From NCBI RefSeq assembly GCF_007558815.1, contig NZ_VLTJ01000044.1, forward strand, positions 62,001-126,000: a stretch of DNA of 64,000 nt, written 5' to 3'. This DNA comes from Verticiella sediminum. GTDB lineage: Bacteria > Pseudomonadota > Gammaproteobacteria > Burkholderiales > Burkholderiaceae_B. Shown here piece by piece: positions 17,722 to 27,259 of this stretch. The notes beneath the pieces are model-generated. The model had not been told where the DNA came from and did no database searches. It saw only the letters and a program-made list of their open reading frames with translations. A program made the position numbers and the translations under genes. Within the stretch, counting starts at the first letter, position 1. Every line of letters starts with the position of its first letter.

Positions 17722-18867
17722 ATGAAGAAGACCCGCGTTTTCGCCGCCATCGCCAGCAGCTTCGTGCTCGGCGCCGCCGCCCAGGCAGACACCATCAAGA
17801 TCGGCGTATCCCAGCCGCTGACGGGCCCGGTGGCCGCCTCGGGCACGTATGTGGCCAACGGCGCCCGCCTGGCCGCCGAGCATCTGAACGCCAACGGCGG
17901 TGTGCTCGGCAAGCAGATCGAGCTCGTCGTCGAAGACAACAAGTCCAACCCGCGCGAGGCGGTCAACACCGCCGAGAAGCTGATCCTGCGCGACAAGGTG
18001 CCGGTCATGATCGGCGCCTGGGGCTCGACCTTCACGCTGGCCACCATGCCCAAGCTCGAGGAATACGGCGTGCCGATGGTGGTCGAGACGGCCTCCTCCT
18101 CGAAGATCACCACCGCGGGCAACCCCTGGGTATTTCGCATCAGTCCGACCTCGAGGATGGAGGCGCAGGCCTTCGCCAAGCAGTTGAGCACCTTCGATCC
18201 GCCGATCAAGAAGGTCGACTTCCTGTCGGTGAACAACGACTGGGGGCTGGGCGCCGCCACCGAGTTCAAGGCCATGTTCGAAGCCAACGGCATCGACGTG
18301 GGCCGCACCGAGACCGTCTCGCAGGACGCCACCGACCTGTCGGCGCAATTGAATGCGCTGCGCAACACCGGCTCGGATACGCTGATCGTTACCTCCGGCG
18401 TGGAGCAGCTCACGCTGGCCATCCGCCAGGCTTCCGAGCAGCGCCTGCCCCAGCGCATCATCACCACCGGCGGCTCGTTTCCCGAGCAGTTGCTCGACAA
18501 CCCGGGCCCGAAGGGTTACGTCAGCACGCACCTGCTGTTCTTCTCGCCCTGGACGGCGGACAAGGCGCTGCACCCCGAGATCGCCAAGGCCTACATGGAA
18601 GGCTGGAAGGCGAAGAACTATCCCTTCCCCGGCCTGACCGAGGGCTTTCGCGGCTATGACGCCGTGCTGACCGTGGCCAAGGCGATCGAGCTGGCCGGCG
18701 AGGCCGAGCCCAAGGCGATCCGCGACGCGCTCTGGAAGACCGAAGTCGCCGGCATCAACGGCGACATCGCCTTCGTCAAGGACGGCCCCGAAGGCAAGGA
18801 AAGCGGCCAGAACCAGCCGAACGTCTACGTCGTCCAACTGCAGGACGGCAAGGTCACCGCCCAGTAA
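17722..18867 (+). CDS. Branched-chain-type ABC transporter substrate-binding protein
   Basis: 381 residues. The signal peptide MKKTRVFAAIASSFVLGAAAQA is followed by the type I periplasmic fold of LivK/AmiC-like proteins (IKIGVSQPLTGPVAASGTYVANGARLAAEHLN, later VPVMIGAWGSTFTLATMPKLEEYGVP). It captures the ligand for the permease and ATPases encoded next. A T-rich terminator-like site between it and livH may set a higher dose of receptor. The ligand is unknown; despite the family name these receptors often bind aromatic or amide compounds. Confidence 0.93.
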   Translation: MKKTRVFAAIASSFVLGAAAQADTIKIGVSQPLTGPVAASGTYVANGARLAAEHLNANGGVLGKQIELVVEDNKSNPREAVNTAEKLILRDKVPVMIGAWGSTFTLATMPKLEEYGVPMVVETASSSKITTAGNPWVFRISPTSRMEAQAFAKQLSTFDPPIKKVDFLSVNNDWGLGAATEFKAMFEANGIDVGRTETVSQDATDLSAQLNALRNTGSDTLIVTSGVEQLTLAIRQASEQRLPQRIITTGGSFPEQLLDNPGPKGYVSTHLLFFSPWTADKALHPEIAKAYMEGWKAKNYPFPGLTEGFRGYDAVLTVAKAIELAGEAEPKAIRDALWKTEVAGINGDIAFVKDGPEGKESGQNQPNVYVVQLQDGKVTAQ

Positions 18868-18879
18868 TACCCGCGCGCC

Positions 18880-18935
18880 GAGTCCGTGGCCGCCGCGCCG
18901 GCTGCGGCCCGGCGGCGCGTCCTCGCATTTTTTTT
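18880..18935 (+). terminator. Terminator-like attenuator between receptor and permease genes
   Basis: A GC-rich imperfect hairpin (CGCCGG pairing CCGGCG) is followed about ten bases later by eight consecutive T (18928-18935). This is unusual in such GC-rich DNA. Partial termination here would give more receptor than permease. Confidence 0.5.
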
Positions 18936-18982
18936 CCGCGAATGCGCGGCCGGCCAGCCCGCATCCCTCCGGAGACACACCC

Positions 18983-19855
18983 GTGGATCAGTTCCTGCAA
19001 CACCTCGTCAACGGCATGGTGCTGGGCGGCACGTACGCGCTGCTCGGCATCGGCCTGACGCTGGTCTTCGGCATCATGCGCGTGGTGAACTTCGCTCACG
19101 GCGAGTTCTACGCGCTCGGCGCCTACATGGCCTATGCCGCCGTTTCCCTGCTCAACCTGCACTTCTTTGCCGCGCTCCTCTTTGCCGCCGCCATCGGCTT
19201 CGTGTTCGGCTGGGCGATCGAGTTCGTGCTGCTGCGCCGCTGCAAGCTCGAGAACATCGACGAAGTCATGCTGATCATGATCGGCGTGATGATCTTCATG
19301 CAGAACGCCGAGCTGCTGGTCTGGGGCGGCGTGGCCAAGATCGTCCCCTCGCCCTTCTCGCAGGAACCGCTGGTCCTGGGCAACGTCTCGCTGTCGCCCA
19401 CGCGCCTGTTCGTGCTGGTCTGCGCCGCCCTGCTGCTGGTGGTGTTCTACCTGATCATCGAGCGCTCGCGCCTGGGCCTGGCGATGCGCGCCACGTTCCA
19501 GGACCGCGACGCGGCCAAGATCGTCGGCGTCAACGTCTCGCGCATCTACACCCTCACCTTCGCGCTGGGTTCGGCGCTGGCCGCCATCACCGGCGCGCTG
19601 CTGGGGCCCATCTTCGTCGTCAGCCCGACCATGGGCGACCTGGCGAGCCTGAAGGCATTCGCCATCGTGATCCTGGGCGGGCTGGGCAACATCGGCGGCG
19701 CCGCGCTCGGCGGCTTCGCCCTGGCGATGATCGAGGAGTTCGGCGCCGGCTACGTCTCGACCGCCTACCGCGACGCACTGGGCTTTCTCGTCATCCTCTT
19801 CGTCATGGTCGTGCGCCCGCAAGGGCTGTTCGCGGTCAAGGAACGGGTGGGCTGA
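18983..19855 (+). CDS. ABC permease, LivH type
   Basis: 290 residues, GTG start preceded by CCGGAG. A polytopic inner-membrane protein with the LivH signature LVNGMVLGGTYALLGIGLTLVFGIMRVVNFAHGEFYALGAY and the cytoplasmic coupling loop GLAMRATFQDRDAAKIVGVNVSRIY, where EAA-type contacts to the ATPase are made. It ends three bases before the livM start. Confidence 0.94.
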   Translation: MDQFLQHLVNGMVLGGTYALLGIGLTLVFGIMRVVNFAHGEFYALGAYMAYAAVSLLNLHFFAALLFAAAIGFVFGWAIEFVLLRRCKLENIDEVMLIMIGVMIFMQNAELLVWGGVAKIVPSPFSQEPLVLGNVSLSPTRLFVLVCAALLLVVFYLIIERSRLGLAMRATFQDRDAAKIVGVNVSRIYTLTFALGSALAAITGALLGPIFVVSPTMGDLASLKAFAIVILGGLGNIGGAALGGFALAMIEEFGAGYVSTAYRDALGFLVILFVMVVRPQGLFAVKERVG

Positions 19856-19857
19856 AC

Positions 19858-20937
19858 ATGAACCGGACCGTCTTTCTGATCTGCGTGGCGGCCTTCGCGG
19901 CGCTGCCGCTGGTCTGGCCCGATCCCTACATGCTGTCGGTGGTGTCCGCCGCTGGGATCATGATCGTGGCCGCGATCAGCCTTAACTTGCTGCTCGGCTT
20001 CACCGGCCAGCTCAGTCTGGGCCATGCCGCGTTCTTCGGCATCGGCGCCTACACCAGCGCGCTGCTGGCGCTGGGTTTCGACGTCGGCCTGGGCTTCGGG
20101 CTGCGCGTCGAGGTCGAGCCCAAGCCCGTCTGGTTCGCCTTCGCCATGGGCATCGTGGTGGCGGGCTTCTTCGGCTGGCTCATCGGCAAGCTGGCGTTTC
20201 GCGTGCGCGGCGCCTATTTCGTGATCGTCACGATCAGCTTCGCACAGGTGATGCGCATGGTCGCGCTGAACTGGGTGGACCTCACGGAAGGCCCGATGGC
20301 CCTGGTGTCGATCCCGCCGCTCACGGTGTGGCTGCCGGGCGAAGGCGTGGTACCCATCGTCAGCAAGGCCGCGACCTACTGGCTGGTGCTGGCGGTGGGC
20401 GTGCTCGCCTATGTCCTGGTGGCGCGCCTGGTGCACAGCCGCATCGGGCGCGCGGTGATCGCGCTGCGCGAGAACGAGACGCTCGCCAAGTCGATCGGCA
20501 TCCCGGTCACCTACTACCTGGTGATCGCCTCGGTGGTCTCGGCCGGCATCGCCGGCGCCGCCGGGGGCCTGTACGCCCACACGGTGCGCATCATCGACCC
20601 CGACGTGTTCCTCTTCATCTACACCATCACGATGGTCATCATGGTGATCTCCGGCGGCAAGGGCACGCTTGCCGGGCCGGTGGTCGGCGGCATCATCTTC
20701 GGGCTGCTGCCCGAGGTGCTGCGCGGCACCGTCGCGCCCGAGGTGCAGTGGATGCTGTATGGCGCGCTGATGGTGGCGCTGCTGCTGTTCCTGCCCAGGG
20801 GCATCGTGCCGGCATGCGCCGGTCTCGCGCGCCGCCTGCGCCCCCGCCGTCCGGGCCCCGGGCAGCCGGCAGCCGGACGCGCGGCCGGCGTCCCACCACC
20901 GGCCGGCAAGCCGGCCACCCGAGGAGCCGGATCGTGA
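19858..20937 (+). CDS. ABC permease, LivM type
   Basis: 359 residues with about ten membrane helices. Family segments are LNLLLGFTGQLSLGHAAFFGIGAYTSALL and GRAVIALRENETLAKSIGIPVTYY, and ISGGKGTLAGPVVGGIIFGLLPE near the C-terminus. The last ~35 residues are Arg/Pro/Gly-rich and probably unstructured. It pairs with LivH to form the transmembrane channel and overlaps livG by 4 bases. Confidence 0.94.
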   Translation: MNRTVFLICVAAFAALPLVWPDPYMLSVVSAAGIMIVAAISLNLLLGFTGQLSLGHAAFFGIGAYTSALLALGFDVGLGFGLRVEVEPKPVWFAFAMGIVVAGFFGWLIGKLAFRVRGAYFVIVTISFAQVMRMVALNWVDLTEGPMALVSIPPLTVWLPGEGVVPIVSKAATYWLVLAVGVLAYVLVARLVHSRIGRAVIALRENETLAKSIGIPVTYYLVIASVVSAGIAGAAGGLYAHTVRIIDPDVFLFIYTITMVIMVISGGKGTLAGPVVGGIIFGLLPEVLRGTVAPEVQWMLYGALMVALLLFLPRGIVPACAGLARRLRPRRPGPGQPAAGRAAGVPPPAGKPATRGAGS

Positions 20938-21737
20938 GCGCACTGCCCAAGAACGCCGACGCCCCCGTCCTGGAGCTGTCCGGCATCACCATGCGCATCT
21001 CCGGGCTGGTCGCGCTGAACGACGTGAGCTTCAGCGTGCAGCCCGGGCACATCGTCAGCCTGATCGGCCCCAACGGCGCGGGCAAGACCACGGCCTTCAA
21101 CGTGATCTCCGGCTACATGCGCCCCACCGCCGGCAGCGTGGCGCTGTTCGGCGAGAACATCGTGGGCCTGCCGCCGCACCGCATCGCCGCGCGCGGGCTG
21201 GTGCGCAGCTTCCAGCGCACCAGCGTGTTCAACCAGAGCACAGTGTTCGACAACGTGCTCACCGCCTTGCACATGCAGGGCAAGGCCGGCCTGTGGCAAT
21301 CGATGCTGCGCCTGCCGGGATTCCTGCGCGAAGAACGTTCGCTGCGCGAGGAGGCCGCGCAGATGCTCGACTTTCTCGGCCTCGCGCACCGGGCGAACGA
21401 CCTGGCCAGCAACCTCGCATATGGCGAACAGCGCCTGCTGGGGGTGGGCATCGCGCTCGCCGCCAAGCCCCGGCTGCTGCTGCTGGACGAACCGGCGGCC
21501 GGCCTGAATCCGTCCGAGACGCAGGCGTTCAAGGACATGATCCGGCGCATCGGCGACAGCGGCATCACGGTGCTGCTGGTCGAACACGACATGCACATGG
21601 TGATGTCGATCTCCGACGACATCGTCGTGCTCAACCAGGGCCTGCGGATCGCCGCCGGCAAGCCGCAGGACATCCAGCAGAACCCGGAAGTCATCCGCGC
21701 CTACCTCGGATCAGGATTGAAACGTGCTCAAGATTGA
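20934..21737 (+). CDS. ABC transporter ATP-binding protein, LivG type
   Basis: 267 residues, GTG start inside the livM stop. Walker A is GPNGAGKTT, the signature region is the LivG-like variant LAYGEQRLLGVGIALA, and Walker B is LLLLDEPAAGLN with the H-loop EHDMHMV. The FQRTSVFNQSTVFDNVLTA stretch is typical of the branched-chain ATPase family. The stop overlaps livF by 14 bases. Confidence 0.94.
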   Translation: MSALPKNADAPVLELSGITMRISGLVALNDVSFSVQPGHIVSLIGPNGAGKTTAFNVISGYMRPTAGSVALFGENIVGLPPHRIAARGLVRSFQRTSVFNQSTVFDNVLTALHMQGKAGLWQSMLRLPGFLREERSLREEAAQMLDFLGLAHRANDLASNLAYGEQRLLGVGIALAAKPRLLLLDEPAAGLNPSETQAFKDMIRRIGDSGITVLLVEHDMHMVMSISDDIVVLNQGLRIAAGKPQDIQQNPEVIRAYLGSGLKRAQD

Positions 21738-22428
21738 AGACATCGTCGTGCGCTACGGCACTACCGTGGCGGTGGATCGCGTTTGCCTGCACGTGGAGGA
21801 AGGCGAGTTCGTCACGCTGATCGGCTCGAACGGCGCCGGCAAGTCGAGTACCCTGCGCGCGATCAGCGGGCTCGAGCCGCTGGCCGGCGGCAGGATCAGC
21901 TTCGAGGGCCACCCCATCGGCGCGGCGCGGCCGCAGGACATCATCGATCTGGGGATCGCCCACTGCCCGGAGGGACGCCGCGTGTTCCCCCACCTCACGG
22001 TGCGCGAGAACCTGGAAATGGGCGCCTACCGGCGCACCGACCGCCAGCGCGTGAAGGACGACATCGAGCGCATGTTCGACCGGTTCCCGCGCCTGCGCGA
22101 GCGCATGCAGCAGCCGGCCGGCACGCTCTCGGGCGGCGAACAGCAGATGCTCGCCATCGCGCGCGCCCTGATGTCGCGTCCGCGCCTGGTCATGTTCGAC
22201 GAACCCTCGCTGGGCCTGGCGCCCAACTTCGTCGAGCAGGTGTTCCAGTTGGTGGTCGATATCCGCGCCGGCGGCACCACGGTGCTCATGGTCGAACAGA
22301 ACGCGTATGCGGCGCTGGAACTGTGCGATCGCTCCTATCTGCTGGAGACCGGCCGGGTGGTCTATGCCGGCACCGCCGAGCAGATGCTCGCCAACCCCGA
22401 TATCCGCAAGGCGTATCTGGGCGGCTGA
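21724..22428 (+). CDS. ABC transporter ATP-binding protein, LivF type
   Basis: 234 residues, GTG start within livG. Walker A is GSNGAGKSS, signature is LSGGEQQMLAIARAL, Walker B is LVMFDEPSLGLAP, and the C-terminus is typical (MVEQNAYAALELCDRSYLLETGRVV). It closes the importer and the 9.0-22.4 kb locus, and converges with the MarR gene. Confidence 0.94.
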   Translation: MLKIEDIVVRYGTTVAVDRVCLHVEEGEFVTLIGSNGAGKSSTLRAISGLEPLAGGRISFEGHPIGAARPQDIIDLGIAHCPEGRRVFPHLTVRENLEMGAYRRTDRQRVKDDIERMFDRFPRLRERMQQPAGTLSGGEQQMLAIARALMSRPRLVMFDEPSLGLAPNFVEQVFQLVVDIRAGGTTVLMVEQNAYAALELCDRSYLLETGRVVYAGTAEQMLANPDIRKAYLGG

Positions 22429-22448
22429 GCCGCGGGCCGTGCGGTGCG

Positions 22449-23123
22449 CTAGAGCCTGAACTGGACCGCGCCCGCGTCGTTGTTGGCCTCGACCAGGCGA
22501 ATCAGCTTGAGCATGACCTCGTCGCGCTCGGCGGGCGGCAGCGGCTCCAGCGTGCGGTCGTGCGCGCGCTGCACCGCCGGCGCCATCTTCTTGACCAGGC
22601 TGCGGCCGGCGCGCGCCAGCTTGACCAGCCGCACGCGGCGGTCGTGGGGGTCGGCGCGCCGCGTGACCAGCCCGCGCGCGTGCAGCCGCGTCAGCACCTC
22701 GGCCACGGTCGTGCGCTCGAGCCCCACCTCGCGCGCGATCGAGATCTGGTCCATCTCGCCGCGGCGCGCCAGCGCGGTCATCAGACTGTACTGGACCGGC
22801 GTGATGCCGAACTCCTGGGTTTCCTCCAGGAACAGCGCGGTGTGGATCTGATGCAGACGGCGGATCAGAAAGCCCGGCCGCACCAGCAGGGGCGAGCGGC
22901 TGCGGGCCTGCTCCAGTTGCCCGGCCGATGCCGATGCGGCGCCGGGCTCGGCTTCAGGCAGGCTGGCCGGGGCGAGGGCAGAGGCAGGCGCACCTGCGTG
23001 AGACGGGAGAGCTTGGGGGGCGGGATCGGCAGGCAACATGGACGGCGAGCGCTTCGGATGTGGCGGGAAGGCGGTCTTGCCGCGCCAGCCCGGGGCTGGT
23101 GCGGACGTGGCGACGGCGCTCAT
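22449..23123 (-). CDS. MarR-family transcriptional regulator
   Basis: The winged-helix MarR domain spans roughly the last 150 residues (ITPVQYSLMTALARRGEMDQISIAREVGLERTTVAEVLTRLHARGLVTRRADPHDRRVRLVKL). It is preceded by a Pro/Ala-rich segment of about 70 residues. Starts are ambiguous: GTG 23159, ATG 23123 or ATG 23039, none with a clear Shine-Dalgarno. MarR dimers usually sense aromatic ligands and repress nearby genes. It converges with the Liv importer and is divergent from the peptide genes, so either could be its target. Confidence 0.85.
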   Translation of the reverse strand: MSAVATSAPAPGWRGKTAFPPHPKRSPSMLPADPAPQALPSHAGAPASALAPASLPEAEPGAASASAGQLEQARSRSPLLVRPGFLIRRLHQIHTALFLEETQEFGITPVQYSLMTALARRGEMDQISIAREVGLERTTVAEVLTRLHARGLVTRRADPHDRRVRLVKLARAGRSLVKKMAPAVQRAHDRTLEPLPPAERDEVMLKLIRLVEANNDAGAVQFRL

Positions 23124-23443
23124 GGCGCGTGTGCCGACGCCAATTATGAGGTATGCCACGCATCAAGGCAAAAACTGCATCCGCCCCCATGGCGGCAATG
23201 GACGCCGCGCACCAGCGCCGAATTATTGCAAAAAAAAGTTTCCCGGAGCGCGCCCGCCACATGCGCAGAAAATCGGGGTGAAATTAAGTCGTATTCTGAC
23301 GCCAAACTGACAATCAGGTTACATAAGCAAGATATCACTTACGTATCGTCGTGATTTTCTCGAGGCGAAGAATAAAAATCCCGCAGCGCGCTCGCGGGCC
23401 ATGCCCGGAGATCGGCGTGCCGTCCCTTTTCTGGAGAGTTTCC
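23124..23443. other. AT-rich intergenic region upstream of the peptide genes
   Basis: About 320 bases separating MarR from the peptide precursors, clearly more AT-rich than its surroundings around 23225-23380. A weak promoter candidate is CTGACA (23307-23312), 17 bases, AGATAT (23330-23335). The composition shift could mark a promoter region or horizontally acquired DNA. No gene is seen. Confidence 0.45.
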
Positions 23444-23638
23444 ATGCAAGAGTTGACCCTGCAAGAAATCAATGAAGTGTCCGGCGGTGGCCTCGGCTGG
23501 GGCGCGGTGCCCGGCGCCGTGCCTCCCGGCAGCTTCGGCAACGGCATCACGTACTCCAATTCGTTCTCCAACGGCTGGAGTCTGAACGCCGGCTTCAACA
23601 AGACCAGCGGCGGTTTCACCCTGACCTACGCATGGTGA
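23444..23638 (+). CDS. Double-glycine-leader secreted peptide precursor 1
   Basis: 64 residues, ATG preceded by GGAGAG. The leader MQELTLQEINEVSGG (residues 1-15) is a textbook double-glycine leader: conserved Leu and Glu positions, Val and Ser before GG. The predicted core of 49 residues is Gly/Ser/Asn/aromatic-rich, without Cys and with a single Lys. From residue 35 it alternates hydrophobic and polar residues in three beta-like strands and ends with F58, L60, Y62, W64. The matching C39 exporter lies 1.5 kb downstream. Likely a bacteriocin or signalling peptide; the core is not recognised. Confidence 0.8.
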   Translation: MQELTLQEINEVSGGGLGWGAVPGAVPPGSFGNGITYSNSFSNGWSLNAGFNKTSGGFTLTYAW

Positions 23639-23772
23639 GCGCGGACAGCCCGATCGCGCCGGGGCTGACGCCGCTCACCCCGGAAGAAACGCAAGCCGTT
23701 GCCGGCGGGGTCACCGCCGGTCCCGACGGCCAGGGCTGCACCGAGCCGCGGCGCGCGCAGAACGCGCAATAG
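23632..23772 (+). CDS. Double-glycine-leader secreted peptide precursor 2
   Basis: 46 residues overlapping precursor 1 by 7 bases in another frame, so translation is probably coupled. The N-terminus MVSADSPIAPGLTPLTPEE and QAVAGG form a 26-residue leader ending in GG; LTPEETQAVAGG aligns with LTLQEINEVSGG of precursor 1. The predicted 20-residue core, VTAGPDGQGCTEPRRAQNAQ, is hydrophilic and carries one Cys. A GTG at 23635 is an alternative start. The core has no recognised family; it might be a partner peptide or a regulator rather than a toxin. Confidence 0.65.
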   Translation: MVSADSPIAPGLTPLTPEETQAVAGGVTAGPDGQGCTEPRRAQNAQ

Positions 23773-23803
23773 CGCCGGCGCCCGCTGCGGCCCGGCCGGC
23801 CGA

Positions 23804-23831
23804 GCGCCCCGCATCGCGGGGCGCTTTTCCT
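23804..23831 (+). terminator. Terminator between peptide genes and secretion genes
   Basis: A perfect 9-bp stem GCGCCCCGC/GCGGGGCGC with ATC loop is followed by TTTTCCTTT. It lies between precursor 2 and the HlyD gene. Read-through would give few transporter copies relative to the peptides. Confidence 0.8.
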
Positions 23832-23854
23832 TTGCCCGCGCACCGCCCACCCGC

Positions 23855-25111
23855 ATGACACTGTTCCGCAAAGAAGCGCTCGCCGGCAGGCAGAACCGGT
23901 GGCTGGGCGAAATCGTCCTGGTGCGGCCGCTGCCGTTGACGCTGCTCACCGGCGTGGCCGTCGCCTTCGCGCTCGCGCTGCTCGCCTTGCTGATCTGGGG
24001 CAGCTATACCAAGCGCACCACGGTGAGCGGCATGCTGGTGCCCCATGGCGGCCTGGTCAAGCTCTACGCGCCCGAGCCGGCCACCGTCCTGGAACGGCAC
24101 GTCGCGGAAGGCCAAGCCGTCAGGCGGGGCGACACCCTGTTCGTGCTGTCCGGCGAGCGGCGCAGCGCCATGCTCGGCGAGACCCATGCCGCCATCGTGC
24201 GCCAGGTCGAGCAGCGCCAGGCCAGCCTGCGCAGCGAAATCGCGCAGACGCGGCGGTTGCACACGCAGGAAACCGCCGGGCTGCAGGCACGGCTGCGCAC
24301 GATGGAACAGGAGGCCGCGCGCCTGGACGACCAGTTGGCCCTGCAGCGCGACCGCGTGGCGCTGGCTCGCACGACCGTCGCCCGCTACGAAGCGCTGATG
24401 CGCCAGGACTACATCGCGCGCGAGCAGTTGCAGCAGAAACAGGAAGAACTCCTCGACGTCCAGGCGGGGCAGCGAGCGTTGCAGCGCGAACGCCTGTCGC
24501 TGGGACGCGAAATCGACGCGCACCGCACCGAACTGGACGGCCTGGCCGCCCGGCACGACAACCAGATCGCTCAGCTCGATCGGTCCCTGGCGGCGCTGGA
24601 CCAGGAACGCCTGGAGACCGAGGCGCGGCGCAGCCTGGTCCTGGCCGCGCCGCGCGATGGCCAAGCGACCGCGGTGCTGGCCGAGGCCGGACAGACCGTG
24701 GGCAGCGAGCGGCCTCTGCTGAGCATCGTGCCGCAGGACGCGCCGCTGCACGCCGAACTGTACGCGCCCAGCCGGGCGATCGGCTTCGTGCGCACGGGCG
24801 ACCCGGTGCGCCTGCGCTTTGCCGCCTACCCCTACCAGAAATTCGGCCACCAGACGGGCGTGGTGCAGTCCGTGGCGCTCACCGCCCTGCCCCGGGACGA
24901 ATGGGACGCCGTGCGCAGCAGCACCGGCGCGGCCGGCAACGAGCCGCTGTATCGCATCATCGTCAGTCTCGCACGGCAGAGCATGCCGGCCTACGGCGCC
25001 GAGCATGCGCTGCAGGCCGGCATGACGCTCGAAGCCGACATCCTGCACGAGAACCTCAAGCTGTACGAATGGGTGCTCGAGCCGCTGCGCACACTCTCCG
25101 GGAAGCTCTGA
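23855..25111 (+). CDS. HlyD-family periplasmic adaptor of peptide exporter
   Basis: 418 residues, membrane fusion protein linking the ABC exporter to the outer-membrane channel. The N-terminal cytosolic part MTLFRKEALAGRQNRWLGE is followed by one membrane helix (about residues 28-48). A barrel-sandwich half (ATVLERHVAEGQAVRRGDTLFVL) leads into a long coiled coil with many Gln/Glu/Arg (roughly 105-265), then the closing half (VLAAPRDGQATAVLAEAGQTV). This is the CvaA/HlyD arrangement. It is three bases upstream of the ABC gene. Confidence 0.93.
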   Translation: MTLFRKEALAGRQNRWLGEIVLVRPLPLTLLTGVAVAFALALLALLIWGSYTKRTTVSGMLVPHGGLVKLYAPEPATVLERHVAEGQAVRRGDTLFVLSGERRSAMLGETHAAIVRQVEQRQASLRSEIAQTRRLHTQETAGLQARLRTMEQEAARLDDQLALQRDRVALARTTVARYEALMRQDYIAREQLQQKQEELLDVQAGQRALQRERLSLGREIDAHRTELDGLAARHDNQIAQLDRSLAALDQERLETEARRSLVLAAPRDGQATAVLAEAGQTVGSERPLLSIVPQDAPLHAELYAPSRAIGFVRTGDPVRLRFAAYPYQKFGHQTGVVQSVALTALPRDEWDAVRSSTGAAGNEPLYRIIVSLARQSMPAYGAEHALQAGMTLEADILHENLKLYEWVLEPLRTLSGKL

Positions 25112-25114
25112 CCG

Positions 25115-27255
<2,141 letters not shown>

Positions 27256-27259
<4 letters not shown>

